Positions 1 through 7,631 of a DNA stretch of 25,281 nt are shown piece after piece. Location: contig CAYRYU010000107.1 of assembly GCA_964428355.1 (NCBI GenBank), positions 1 to 25,281 of the forward strand, given 5' to 3'. This stretch comes from CAYRYU01 sp964428355. Lineage in GTDB: Bacteria; Muiribacteriota; Ozemobacteria; Ozemobacterales; Ozemobacteraceae. Under the pieces are notes generated by a model. The model did not search any database and was not told where the DNA came from. It saw nothing but the letters and a program-made list of their open reading frames with translations. The position numbers and the translations under genes were made by a program. Within the stretch, counting starts at the first letter, position 1; the number at the start of each line of letters is the position of its first letter.

Positions 1-1022
1 CCTCGAATTTGACAAACACTCAGGACTCCCATGGCTTTTTTGAACCACAGGATCCCCGAAACCGATCGAAATCCCAGGAACAAGACCGTTATCCAGCAGC
101 AGGAAATCAGATACGGAAACAGCGAAAACCTGACCGAAAAGGGGAAGGTCCTCGTCCAGAAGTTCGATGGGGAGTGCACTTGATTCGTTTTCCGGTTCCA
201 GATCAGGAAAAGGTAACCATAAGCTCCAAGGACAATCGAGAATGCGAGGTAGCCCGCCTTGTTCGGAAAGAGCATCCCTTTCGCCAGGAAGAAGAAAAGG
301 AACAGCAGTCGAAGAGACCTTCTCATGCTTGTTGACAGAACCTCCCGTGGCACAACGGTTTTTGTGGATTCCCTATTGAGGTAGGCCACGAACCCGAGGA
401 CCACCATTGGGAAAAAAAGGAAGAAGAAGCGGATTTCCGGGGGAAAATCGGGGAATCTGGTTTGATGGATCCTGGATTCCGACCAGGAGAACCAGAAAAG
501 GGCAAGCAGGGTCAGTTTGGCCAACGGCCTTGGTTTCAAGAGCGATTCATCAAGGCGGATTTCGCCATCGGCAAGTTTTTTTAGGAAAAGGAAGGGAACG
601 GTAAAATCCAGTGCCGCATGCCAGGAGAGGGCGGGAAAAGCGCATCCCGGGAGGGAAAGGCCGAAGATCCTTGGAGGGAAGGGCGAGGAAAAGACGATGT
701 TCGCAAAAACCCCTTCCAGAAGCAAGCCATGGAGGCAGCCAAGGAGGATCATTCCGGTGAAGTCTTTCACCGAAAAGCGATGAACAAGATCGGCAAAAAT
801 AGCGAACTGCAGGGTGTAGAGAATCCAGGCAAGGGCCCCCAGGTTGAGCATTGCATGGGGTCCTTTTTGATAGATTCCCACCATGGTGGAAACATTCCAG
901 ATCAATCCCTCGGAGAGGAACATCCCACAAAATCCCAGAAGAAAGAGAATTCTGAAGGGGGCGGTTGCGGGGTTTTCCAGTTCGCCTTGTTGGTTGCCTT
1001 GGTTGCCTGAGGGAAGTTCCAT
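1..1022 (-). CDS. Polytopic membrane protein of unknown function, C-terminus cut by window edge
   Basis: An open frame runs from the ATG at 1022 to the left edge without a stop, giving at least 340 residues. It is strongly hydrophobic, with roughly eight membrane segments (about residues 24-50, 58-80, 88-112, 128-148, 168-182, 198-215, 237-275 and 298-322). Polar residues sit inside or next to membrane segments: E38, H98 and E103 (motif HGLLLEG), H135 and D139 (motif SWHAALDF). This pattern could suit a membrane-embedded enzyme or transporter, but I do not recognise the family. An AGGGA ribosome site lies about six bases before the ATG at 1022; another ATG two codons upstream (1028) is less well placed. 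The gene follows the sigma factor on the same strand after about 100 bases, so it could be the last gene of that operon. Confidence 0.75.
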   Translation of the reverse strand, partial: MELPSGNQGNQQGELENPATAPFRILFLLGFCGMFLSEGLIWNVSTMVGIYQKGPHAMLNLGALAWILYTLQFAIFADLVHRFSVKDFTGMILLGCLHGLLLEGVFANIVFSSPFPPRIFGLSLPGCAFPALSWHAALDFTVPFLFLKKLADGEIRLDESLLKPRPLAKLTLLALFWFSWSESRIHQTRFPDFPPEIRFFFLFFPMVVLGFVAYLNRESTKTVVPREVLSTSMRRSLRLLFLFFFLAKGMLFPNKAGYLAFSIVLGAYGYLFLIWNRKTNQVHSPSNFWTRTFPFSVRFSLFPYLISCCWITVLFLGFRSVSGILWFKKAMGVLSVCQIR

Positions 1023-1123
1023 GCTCATTCCCTGAAGATTCTTTTCCCGCGCGGATCTGGAAAAGACCCGTGCCTGAGCTTGAGGTCGATTGATCCCGGG
1101 GGACGGAAGGGGGGGGGAGCCGA

Positions 1124-2212
1124 TCAACGGTTGTAGAATTCTCTCAAGTTGGGGTCACTGTTGGCCCTGAGCTTTTTCAAGGCCTTCTCTTCAACCTGCC
1201 TGACCCTTTCACGTGTGACGGACATGATCCGTCCGATCTCTTCGAGGCTTCTGGGAACTCCGTCGTCCAGTCCGAATCGAAGGGCAATGACCTGCCTTTC
1301 CTTTTCGGTAAGGACCTGAAGAACATTCTCGATCTTCTCTTTCAGGAGGGTATCGATGACCGTCTCTTCGGGACTCACAGCTTCATCATTGCTGATGAAA
1401 CTTTCGAGGGAGGAATCCTCCTTGTTCCCCACGGCAAGGTCGAGGGAAACAGGTTCGGTCGTCAGGCGGGTAATCTCCTCGATCTTCTCGATCGGGAGGT
1501 CGACATCCCTGGAAAGCTCTTCGGGAGTCGGTTCCCGACCGTGCTCCTGGACGAAAACCCTTGTCGCCTTCCTGACCTTGTTCACGATTTCCATTATGTG
1601 CACCGGGATCCTGATGACGCGTGATTGTTCAGCAAGGGCACGGGTTATGGCTTGCCGGATCCACCAGGTGGAATAGGTTGAGAATTTGTATCCCAACTGG
1701 TATTTGAATTTTTCTACGGATCTGAGGAGTCCCAGGTTCCCTTCCTGGATCAGATCGAGGAAGAGGAGACCCCGGTTCGTGAATTTCTTCGCGATGCTGA
1801 CCACCAGTCGGAGGTTTCCCTCGACGAGCTTTCCCCATGCCTCGAGGGCTTCCTTGTCCTCGTTCAGGGCTTGGAGGAAGTCCTTCTTTTCCTTGTCGGC
1901 CCGCGCCATGACCTCGGCGACCTTCCGCGCGCATTCCCTCTCCGTTTCGTGGTCAAGAAGGGAAAGCTTGGTCAATCTTTGAAGATAAAGCTTGACGGAG
2001 TCGTCGAAGATCGACTCGGCACGCTCTCTTTCGATCAGCTCCTCGGGTTCGATCTCCTCGGTTTCGGGGACTTCCTCATCATCCGCCGGTTCGGGTTTTT
2101 CCGTTTCGGCGGGCGGGGCGGATTCCTCCTTCTTTCTGCGCCGACGCGGGGTTTCCTCCGCGGGGATGGGAGAAGGCGCGGAATCCTTGGGGGCGCTTTT
2201 CCGCTTAATCAT
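1124..2212 (-). CDS. rpoD: RNA polymerase sigma-70 family factor, RpoD/SigA type
   Basis: Directs core RNA polymerase to -35/-10 promoters. The 362-residue protein has a basic then acidic low-complexity N-terminus (1-65), region 1.2 (about 68-100), region 2 (130-203, with GNLRLVVSIAKKF, DLIQEGNLGL and the -10-recognising segment YKFSTYSTWWIRQAITRA), region 3 (208-285) and region 4 (297-350, with the helix-turn-helix motif SLEEIGRIMSVTRERVRQVE). It is short for a primary sigma factor: I see no clear region 1.1 and no large non-conserved insert, so it could be a group 2 paralogue. The start is supported by an AGGA eight bases upstream. It overlaps the end of accA by 8 bases (TAA of accA at 2205-2207), so translation is probably coupled to accA. 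This differs from the familiar rpsU-dnaG-rpoD arrangement. Confidence 0.93.
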   Translation of the reverse strand: MIKRKSAPKDSAPSPIPAEETPRRRRKKEESAPPAETEKPEPADDEEVPETEEIEPEELIERERAESIFDDSVKLYLQRLTKLSLLDHETERECARKVAEVMARADKEKKDFLQALNEDKEALEAWGKLVEGNLRLVVSIAKKFTNRGLLFLDLIQEGNLGLLRSVEKFKYQLGYKFSTYSTWWIRQAITRALAEQSRVIRIPVHIMEIVNKVRKATRVFVQEHGREPTPEELSRDVDLPIEKIEEITRLTTEPVSLDLAVGNKEDSSLESFISNDEAVSPEETVIDTLLKEKIENVLQVLTEKERQVIALRFGLDDGVPRSLEEIGRIMSVTRERVRQVEEKALKKLRANSDPNLREFYNR

Positions 2213-3182
2213 GGTCGGGATCCTGTATGCGGGTGAACTTCCCCAGGTTCCGGTATTTTTCGTATCTTTTTGAAAGAAGTTCGTCCCGGGAGAGTTTCAT
2301 CAAGGAGGGAAGAAACTCGAGGATTGCTTCTTTCACTGTGTTGGCGGATGCGGCATGGTCTCGGTGCGCTCCCCCGAGCGGCTCGGGGAGAACCCTGTCC
2401 ACGACCCCGGCCTCGAGAAGATCCGAAGCCCGCAATTTCAGCGCTTGGGCGGCTTCCTTGGCTTTGGATGAATCCTTCCACAGGATTGCGGCACAACCCT
2501 CGGCGGTAATGACGGAGTAGATCGAGAACTCGAACATGCAGACCATGTCTCCGACTCCAATGGCCAGTGCTCCGCCGCTTCCTCCTTCGCCGATGACGAA
2601 GCAAAGAATGGGAGTCCCGATCATCGAGATTTCGGCGAGGTTTCGGGCGATGGCTTCGCTCTGGCCCCGCTCCTCCGCGCCAATCCCGGGGAAGGCCCCG
2701 GGGGTATCGATGAAGACGACGACGGGCAGGGAGAGCGATTCCGCCATTTTCATGATCCTGAGGGCTTTCCGGTATCCCTCTGGATGAGGCATTCCGAAAT
2801 TCCGGAAAAGGTTCTCGTTGGTGTCGTGCCCTTTTTGATGCCCGATGATGGCACAACGCTGGTCCCCGATCTTGCCGAAGCCGGCAATAATGGAGGGATC
2901 ATCACCAAAGAGGCGGTCCCCGTGTAGTTCCAGAAAATCCTCGCCGCAGAGAAACCTGACATAATCGAGGGTGGATGGCCGCTCGAGATGTCGGGCAACC
3001 TGCATGATCTGCCAGGGCTCGAGGGATTTGAAAATCTCGGTCTTCAGATTGCCTATCTTGTCGGCGATGGCCTGGATTTCTCTCGAAAGGTCGATCTTCC
3101 CTTCTTCACTAATGGTCTGAAGGTCTTTGAGCCGCTTTTCCAGCTCCAGAATCGGACGTTCGAACTCAAACTCCCTCGACAT
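2205..3182 (-). CDS. accA: Acetyl-CoA carboxylase carboxyltransferase subunit alpha
   Basis: With AccD it forms the carboxyltransferase that moves CO2 from carboxybiotin to acetyl-CoA, making malonyl-CoA for fatty acid synthesis in the cytoplasm. The 325-residue length is normal. Residues 1-65 form the usual N-terminal helical region (FEFERPILELEKRLKDLQ). The crotonase-fold domain carries LELHGDRLFGDDPSI (84-98), GHQKGHDT (114-121), FIDTPGAFPGIGAEERGQ (157-174) and the oxyanion glycine motif GEGGSGGALA (198-207), followed by SVITAEGCAAILWKD (223-237). It begins 11 bases after accD and overlaps the sigma factor, so the three genes are one transcription unit. The biotin carrier and biotin carboxylase genes are not in this window. 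Confidence 0.97.
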   Translation of the reverse strand: MSREFEFERPILELEKRLKDLQTISEEGKIDLSREIQAIADKIGNLKTEIFKSLEPWQIMQVARHLERPSTLDYVRFLCGEDFLELHGDRLFGDDPSIIAGFGKIGDQRCAIIGHQKGHDTNENLFRNFGMPHPEGYRKALRIMKMAESLSLPVVVFIDTPGAFPGIGAEERGQSEAIARNLAEISMIGTPILCFVIGEGGSGGALAIGVGDMVCMFEFSIYSVITAEGCAAILWKDSSKAKEAAQALKLRASDLLEAGVVDRVLPEPLGGAHRDHAASANTVKEAILEFLPSLMKLSRDELLSKRYEKYRNLGKFTRIQDPDHD

Positions 3183-3193
3183 TGAAACCCCGA

Positions 3194-4018
3194 TCAGAAA
3201 ATGAGGTTGAAGAGCTTCGAAAGAGTGCCCTTCAGGTTCCGGCGATGGACGACCATGTCCACCATTCCATGGTTGAGAAGGAATTCAGACCTTTGGAAAC
3301 CTTCAGGCAGCTTCTGGCGAATGGTCTGCTCGATCACCCGTGGGCCCGCAAAACCAACCAGGGCTCCCGGTTCGGCGATATTGACATGGCCGAGACTCGC
3401 AAAACTGGCGGAAACCCCACCGGTAGTAGGATCCGTCAGAAGGGAAACGAAGGGGATTCCGGCGTTCCAGAGCTTCGCGACTGCCTGAGAAGTCTTCGCC
3501 ATCTGCATGAGGGAAAAAATCCCTTCCTGCATCCGGGCCCCACCCGAGGCGGAGACTGCGACGACGGGGCATCTTTTGCTGAGAGCGGATTCAATCATTC
3601 GGGTAATCTTTTCCCCCACGACCGACCCCATGCTTCCGCCCATGAATTCAAAATTGAGGACTCCCAGAAGAAAGGGCTTCTTGTCGATACGGGCATCCCC
3701 GCAAATGACCGCCTCGTAGGAATCGGTGGCTTCGACGGCCTTTTTCATCCGGTCGGGATATGGTTGCGAATCTACGAAGCCGAGGGGGTCGAGGGAAGCG
3801 ATGTCCGAGTCGAACTCGACGAAGGAGTTGTCGTCGGTCAGAAGGGCGATGCGGTCCCAGACCGGCATCCTCAGGTGATGGTCGCATTTTGAGCAAAGGA
3901 AAAGATTGCGCGCGAGATCCTTGTTGAGAAGGATTTCGCTGCAATTTGGGCATTTCTTCCAGAGATCCGATGGATCTTCGGGTTTTTTGGCACCGGTCAG
4001 TCGGGAAAACCACCCCAT
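3194..4018 (-). CDS. accD: Acetyl-CoA carboxylase carboxyltransferase subunit beta
   Basis: Partner of AccA in the heterotetrameric carboxyltransferase. The 274-residue protein has the N-terminal four-cysteine zinc ribbon (C23, C26, C42, C45; motifs CPNC and CSKC) followed by the crotonase-fold domain with FEFMGGSMGSVVGEKI (123-138), SASGGARMQEG (156-166) and LTDPTTGGVSASFA (194-207). The usual long C-terminal tail is absent and the protein ends soon after the conserved VDMVVHRR region. The ATG at 4018 has GAGGT five bases upstream. It is the first gene of the accD-accA-sigma operon and has a promoter about 105 bases upstream. Confidence 0.97.
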   Translation of the reverse strand: MGWFSRLTGAKKPEDPSDLWKKCPNCSEILLNKDLARNLFLCSKCDHHLRMPVWDRIALLTDDNSFVEFDSDIASLDPLGFVDSQPYPDRMKKAVEATDSYEAVICGDARIDKKPFLLGVLNFEFMGGSMGSVVGEKITRMIESALSKRCPVVAVSASGGARMQEGIFSLMQMAKTSQAVAKLWNAGIPFVSLLTDPTTGGVSASFASLGHVNIAEPGALVGFAGPRVIEQTIRQKLPEGFQRSEFLLNHGMVDMVVHRRNLKGTLSKLFNLIF

Positions 4019-4122
4019 CGGTTACCTCACCAGTCTGGAACCCGGGCCGCAATCCCTGAAACGCGTGCGGCGGGGCTTCCCCAGGACCAGGATCGGACGG
4101 GGTATGAACGTCATAGGTTTTG

Positions 4123-4151
4123 GTTATATCAGATTTCCTTTCGTAATTCAA
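4123..4151 (-). promoter_or_regulatory. Sigma-70 type promoter of the accD-accA-sigma operon
   Basis: On the minus strand TTGAAT (4151-4146) is followed by a 17-base spacer and TATAAC (4128-4123). Both boxes are close to consensus and the spacing is optimal. The predicted start near 4116 leaves a leader of about 98 bases before accD, long enough for leader control, although I see no clear riboswitch or attenuator in it. Confidence 0.7.
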
Positions 4152-4187
4152 CATGGGCCCCGACCGTTTTCAGCGGTTGAAGCTTCG

Positions 4188-5210
4188 TCAATCGAACTTG
4201 GGGGTGGTCCGCTTCTTCTTGGAGGTTTTCTGGTCCTTCCCCGCATCGTCCTTGGCCTCGATCCAGATGGAGTAGTTCGTCGAGGCAATGGCGTTCCTCC
4301 ACGTGTAGATATACTCCGTGACGTTGGTCGGACAGGCATAGGTAAATTTGGTTCCGAGATCCAGGTTTGCGAAATGGATAATGCACTCCTGTGGATTCGC
4401 GATGGTCTTGTAGGAAACCTTGATGGTGTTTTGGTCCTCCACCTCAGGGCTGAAGTATACGAAGAAGGTGCTTCCGGTGTCGGGATTGGTGGTTCCCGTG
4501 GCTGTGGTGGTGGGAACTTCGACTGCACTCTGGGTCCTGAAGGAAAGAACTCCGAACGATGTCGACGAAGTCTTGTTGGCATGCTTGTCGGTCACGCTGA
4601 TTTCGAAGTTGTAGTTCGTATCGGGGAGGAGCCCATCCACCGTGTACTTGTGGGATGTCTTGTATGTGGTGCTGACCGGGAACTCCAGTTTGTCCCCATC
4701 GATGGTTTTCAGGGTGAGACGGGAAAGGCATTCTTCGTCGGTCTGCCAGGTGACCGTCACCGAAGTTCCGGTGGGTGCAGCGACCACACCCCTGATAGAT
4801 GGTGGATTGGCATCCCCGTAAATCGTCAACCCGTTAGCCCCGTGGCATCGATAGCAAAGGGAGGTGTCGGTATAGCTGTGATCCGGAATCCTGCTCTGGT
4901 CGGTATGGCAGGAAAGGCATGCCTCCTGCTGCCACCCGGGATGATTGTTGTCCAGGAGGGGAGCGTTCGTGTGGTCCGACCTGGTGTCGGTGGGAACCGT
5001 CACGATCGGGGAGTCGAGAGTGCCCACTCCTTGAGTGTTGGTGGTGACGACGGTCGTGGGGGAGGTAGTTGATGAATAGGCTGAAAGCGGGTTCACCCCA
5101 CCCCCGGTTTCGGATGTGCTGTCCGAACACCCCAGGGAAATCAAGGCTGCGACCAAAACCAGACCCAGGGAGAGGAACGGACGTTTCTGGATTTTCTTGA
5201 GGTTCTTCAT
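4188..5210 (-). CDS. Dihaem-motif lipoprotein with fibronectin type III-like domains
   Basis: Predicted lipoprotein of 340 residues. The start at 5210 was chosen because it gives a clean lipoprotein signal (basic residues, hydrophobic stretch, LISLGC with the lipidated C28) and has GGAGGT upstream; the frame is open for 30 more codons. A Ser/Thr-rich linker (29-75) is followed by a small haem region with two CxxCH motifs, CLSCH (98-102) and CYRCH (119-123), preceded by the histidine-containing NNHPGW. Residues 137-227 look like a fibronectin type III domain (VTVTWQTDEE ... LLPDTNYNFEI) and 236-330 like a second beta-sandwich. A role as an envelope electron carrier, or as a binding protein with haem, is inference. 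It is transcribed towards accD but stands apart from it, with an accD promoter in the gap. Confidence 0.85.
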   Translation of the reverse strand: MKNLKKIQKRPFLSLGLVLVAALISLGCSDSTSETGGGVNPLSAYSSTTSPTTVVTTNTQGVGTLDSPIVTVPTDTRSDHTNAPLLDNNHPGWQQEACLSCHTDQSRIPDHSYTDTSLCYRCHGANGLTIYGDANPPSIRGVVAAPTGTSVTVTWQTDEECLSRLTLKTIDGDKLEFPVSTTYKTSHKYTVDGLLPDTNYNFEISVTDKHANKTSSTSFGVLSFRTQSAVEVPTTTATGTTNPDTGSTFFVYFSPEVEDQNTIKVSYKTIANPQECIIHFANLDLGTKFTYACPTNVTEYIYTWRNAIASTNYSIWIEAKDDAGKDQKTSKKKRTTPKFD

Positions 5211-5341
5211 TTGGGGAAATGACCTCCCTGACAGATAAACGATATACGATTCCTTCCATCTATCGGCAGTTCGATTTCCAAGGTTAACCCGGGGATCCAA
5301 AAGAATTTTTCCGGAAGATTCACCTAAAAAACTTCAAGAAA

Positions 5342-5385
5342 CGGCAAATGTTGTCGAAAGAGTTTGATATACTACCGGCAAATGT
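5342..5385 (+). repeat. Pair of 10-bp direct repeats (CGGCAAATGT) around a -10-like element
   Basis: CGGCAAATGT occurs at 5342-5351 and again at 5376-5385, 34 bases apart, in the divergent gap between the haem lipoprotein and lspA. Between the copies lies TATACT (5368-5373), a good -10 candidate for lspA, though without a convincing -35 at normal spacing. The arrangement would suit a regulator binding on one face of the helix, about three turns apart. Chance is possible. Confidence 0.35.
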
Positions 5386-5418
5386 AAGCATGAATCCATC
5401 AGTTGAAGCCAAGGCGGA

Positions 5419-6030
5419 ATGAGGAAACTAAACGACTACCTGTTCTGGTTCTTTTCCGCGATAGGGACCGCGCTTTTCGTCGCTGTCCTGTATCCGTTCT
5501 TCATTCTGAAGAACCTCAGGTTCTACCTCAGAGCCCCTTCGGTGTTCCTGTATGCCGTGATCTTCTTTCTGCTGGACAGGGTTTCCAAGATCCTGATCCT
5601 GGTCTACGAGAAGAGCCTCCCCCTTCCAGTGATCAAGGAATTCTTCACCCTCCAATATGTCCGGAATCCTGGTGTCGCATTCGGATGGTTCCCCGACTGG
5701 AGGTTGCCTCCTATCGCTATGGCTCTGGTGATGATCACCATCATCACCTACTACAGCTTCCAACTCCCCATCCAGGAACGGATGACCCGTTGGGCGCTCG
5801 CCCTGTTGGTCGGAGGAGCGATCGGAAACCTGTATGACCGGGTTCTCTATGGTTACGTGATCGATTTCCTTCTCTTCCATTTCGGAAAGTATGATTTCCC
5901 GGTCTTCAACGTCGCCGACGTCGCGATCGATCTTGGGGTCTTCCTTCTCTTCGTGGACATCTTCTTTCTGAGTCCAGACGAAAGTTCGGAGAACGACAGC
6001 GAGTCCGTGAGCGCGGCTTCCGCGGCCTGA
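5419..6030 (+). CDS. lspA: Lipoprotein signal peptidase (signal peptidase II)
   Basis: Inner-membrane aspartyl protease that cuts signal peptides from diacylglyceryl-modified prolipoproteins. The family motifs are in order: LDRVSK (52-57), VRNPGVAFGW (81-90), GGAIGNLYDR (132-141) and FNVADVAI (163-170). The catalytic dyad is D140 and D167. At 203 residues it is longer than usual: an N-terminal extension of about 40 residues adds a probable extra membrane helix (about 8-30) before the canonical first helix, and the C-terminus is an acidic Ser-rich tail. The ATG at 5419 has AAGG a few bases upstream. It leads a tight cluster with two lgt genes (gap of 3 bases), placing both steps of lipoprotein maturation together. 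Confidence 0.95.
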   Translation: MRKLNDYLFWFFSAIGTALFVAVLYPFFILKNLRFYLRAPSVFLYAVIFFLLDRVSKILILVYEKSLPLPVIKEFFTLQYVRNPGVAFGWFPDWRLPPIAMALVMITIITYYSFQLPIQERMTRWALALLVGGAIGNLYDRVLYGYVIDFLLFHFGKYDFPVFNVADVAIDLGVFLLFVDIFFLSPDESSENDSESVSAASAA

Positions 6031-6033
6031 CCC

Positions 6034-6822
6034 ATGATTCCGATCCTGTATTCCTTCAACGGGATCAACGTGTACAGTTACGGCCTGATGATCGCGGTCG
6101 GGTATGCGCTCGGAACATGGTGGATCATCAAAGAAGCCGATAAAGACGGGCTTTCAGGTGAGTCCGTCTTCGACATGCTTCTGATACAGATGGTGGTCGG
6201 AATCCTGGGATCGAGGTTTCTCTACATCATCGAGTACATTCCACAGTATCTCCTTTCGGGAAACTTCTTCGCTTTTGAAAGTGGTGGTCTGACATTCTAT
6301 GGGGCGGTTTTCGGGAGCATCCTTTCGAACTACCTTTTCGTGCGCTACAAGGGAATGCCGTTCTGGCGGACCATGGATTGCGTGGGAATGGGCCTTCCCC
6401 TCGGAGCCGCTTTTGCCCGTCTGGGGTGTTTTCTCAACGGCTGCTGTCATGGGATTCCCTGCACATGGCCGTGGGGAATCGTTTTCCCCCGCGTGGGTCC
6501 GACACCTCTTCATCCGACCCAGGTTTACGAATCACTGGTCTGCCTGATGGTTTTCTTTGCGGTTCAATGGTACAAACCGAAGCGGAAGAATTACGGGGAA
6601 GCCTTCGTTCTCTCCCTTGGCCTTTACGGATTTGGCCGGTTTTTTATCGAGTTCTGGAGAGGGGACAACCCGGTCTGGATGTTTTCGATGACTCTATCCC
6701 AATGGATCGGGATGGGTATGACCTTCGGATCGTTCGTTGCATGGAAGCTCTTCGCCCGGGCGGGAAACCTACGGATTTTTCCCCCCGAAGAAACGGTTTC
6801 TTCGGCAGCCGGGAGGGCTTGA
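6034..6822 (+). CDS. lgt: Prolipoprotein diacylglyceryl transferase, copy 1
   Basis: Inner-membrane enzyme that transfers diacylglyceryl from phosphatidylglycerol to the lipobox cysteine. The 262 residues contain about seven membrane segments and the Lgt motifs: SGGLTFYGA (83-91), the signature-region variant ARLGCFLNGCCHG (128-140) with the essential arginine and asparagine in place, HPTQVYES (160-167) and GRFFIEFWRG (201-210). The Cys-rich NGCC form replaces the GNFxNGE form of E. coli and is found in many other Lgt proteins. It begins 3 bases after lspA and its TGA overlaps the ATG of the second lgt by one base. Confidence 0.95.
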   Translation: MIPILYSFNGINVYSYGLMIAVGYALGTWWIIKEADKDGLSGESVFDMLLIQMVVGILGSRFLYIIEYIPQYLLSGNFFAFESGGLTFYGAVFGSILSNYLFVRYKGMPFWRTMDCVGMGLPLGAAFARLGCFLNGCCHGIPCTWPWGIVFPRVGPTPLHPTQVYESLVCLMVFFAVQWYKPKRKNYGEAFVLSLGLYGFGRFFIEFWRGDNPVWMFSMTLSQWIGMGMTFGSFVAWKLFARAGNLRIFPPEETVSSAAGRA

Positions 6823-7628
6823 TGTTTCCCCGACTCGGACACTTCATTCTCCCTATCCAAACATACGGTGTTTTCCTTGCGATCGCCTTCGCCTGCGGAA
6901 TCGGATTGGGAGTCTATAACGGCCGGAGGTTTGGAATTCCGAGCGATCGGATTCTCGATCTGGCTGTCTGGTTCATGATTTCCGCCATGTTCGGGTCCCG
7001 CCTTCTATACATTATCCTCTATCCCGACCAGTTCCCGACGATCTGGTCATGGTTCGCCTTCAACCGGGGCGGACTGGTATTCTTTGGAGGTTTTGTCGCC
7101 ACGACGATAGCGGTCATCGTTTTCTCTCGATACAGCGGAATCGGTCTCCGGAATCTCGGTGACCTGGTTGCGCCCTGCCTTGCGCTCGGTCATACCATCG
7201 GGCGGTTGGGGTGCTTCATGAACGGATGTTGTTTCGGACGCCGGACCGACAGCTTCCTGGGCGTGGTCTTTCCGGAGCGGAACGAAGGATTCGCCCGACA
7301 TCCCACTCAACTCTACGAATCGTTGTTCCTTGGAATCCTCTTCATGATTACCCTTTCCGCGTTCGGAAAGAGGGCGGAAAAGGGGAGGTTCTTTCCGGGT
7401 GCGATCTGGGGAATCTATGTGATGGCCTATTCGGTTTTCCGGTTCCTGATAGAATTCCTCAGGGATGACGACCGGGGAGGCTTCTTCACTTCCCTTCAAC
7501 TCTCGGTTTCCCAGCTCATTTCGGTGGCCGGGTTTTCCTTCTCCGTCGCCTGGCTGGTTCTCTGCTTCGCAAGACGCAACACCCCTTCCGGAAGAACAGC
7601 CGTCGAACCCGCTCAGGAAGGGATCTAG
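6822..7628 (+). CDS. lgt: Prolipoprotein diacylglyceryl transferase, copy 2
   Basis: A second Lgt paralogue of 268 residues directly behind the first. The ATG at 6822 was chosen because it overlaps the preceding stop as TGATG, has GGGAGG upstream, and gives the typical short Lgt N-terminus (FPRLGHFILPIQTYG). Motifs are intact: RGGLVFFGG (82-90), GRLGCFMNGCCFG (127-139), HPTQLYES (160-167) and FRFLIEFLRDD (206-216). Apart from these motifs it differs considerably from copy 1, so the duplication is old or the copies have separate origins. Both look catalytically complete. They may differ in lipid donor or in client lipoproteins, but nothing in the sequence settles this. Confidence 0.94.
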   Translation: MFPRLGHFILPIQTYGVFLAIAFACGIGLGVYNGRRFGIPSDRILDLAVWFMISAMFGSRLLYIILYPDQFPTIWSWFAFNRGGLVFFGGFVATTIAVIVFSRYSGIGLRNLGDLVAPCLALGHTIGRLGCFMNGCCFGRRTDSFLGVVFPERNEGFARHPTQLYESLFLGILFMITLSAFGKRAEKGRFFPGAIWGIYVMAYSVFRFLIEFLRDDDRGGFFTSLQLSVSQLISVAGFSFSVAWLVLCFARRNTPSGRTAVEPAQEGI

Positions 7629-7631
7629 AAG

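Noticed and set aside
1108..1118. Run of nine Gs between the sigma factor and the membrane protein
   Set aside because: Could be a phase-variable tract, but it lies outside coding sequence and not in a recognised promoter; no further support.
3906..5072. Long plus-strand open frame of 388 codons opposite accD and the haem lipoprotein
   Set aside because: It lies antisense to two well-supported genes, has no recognisable domain and spans the accD promoter region.
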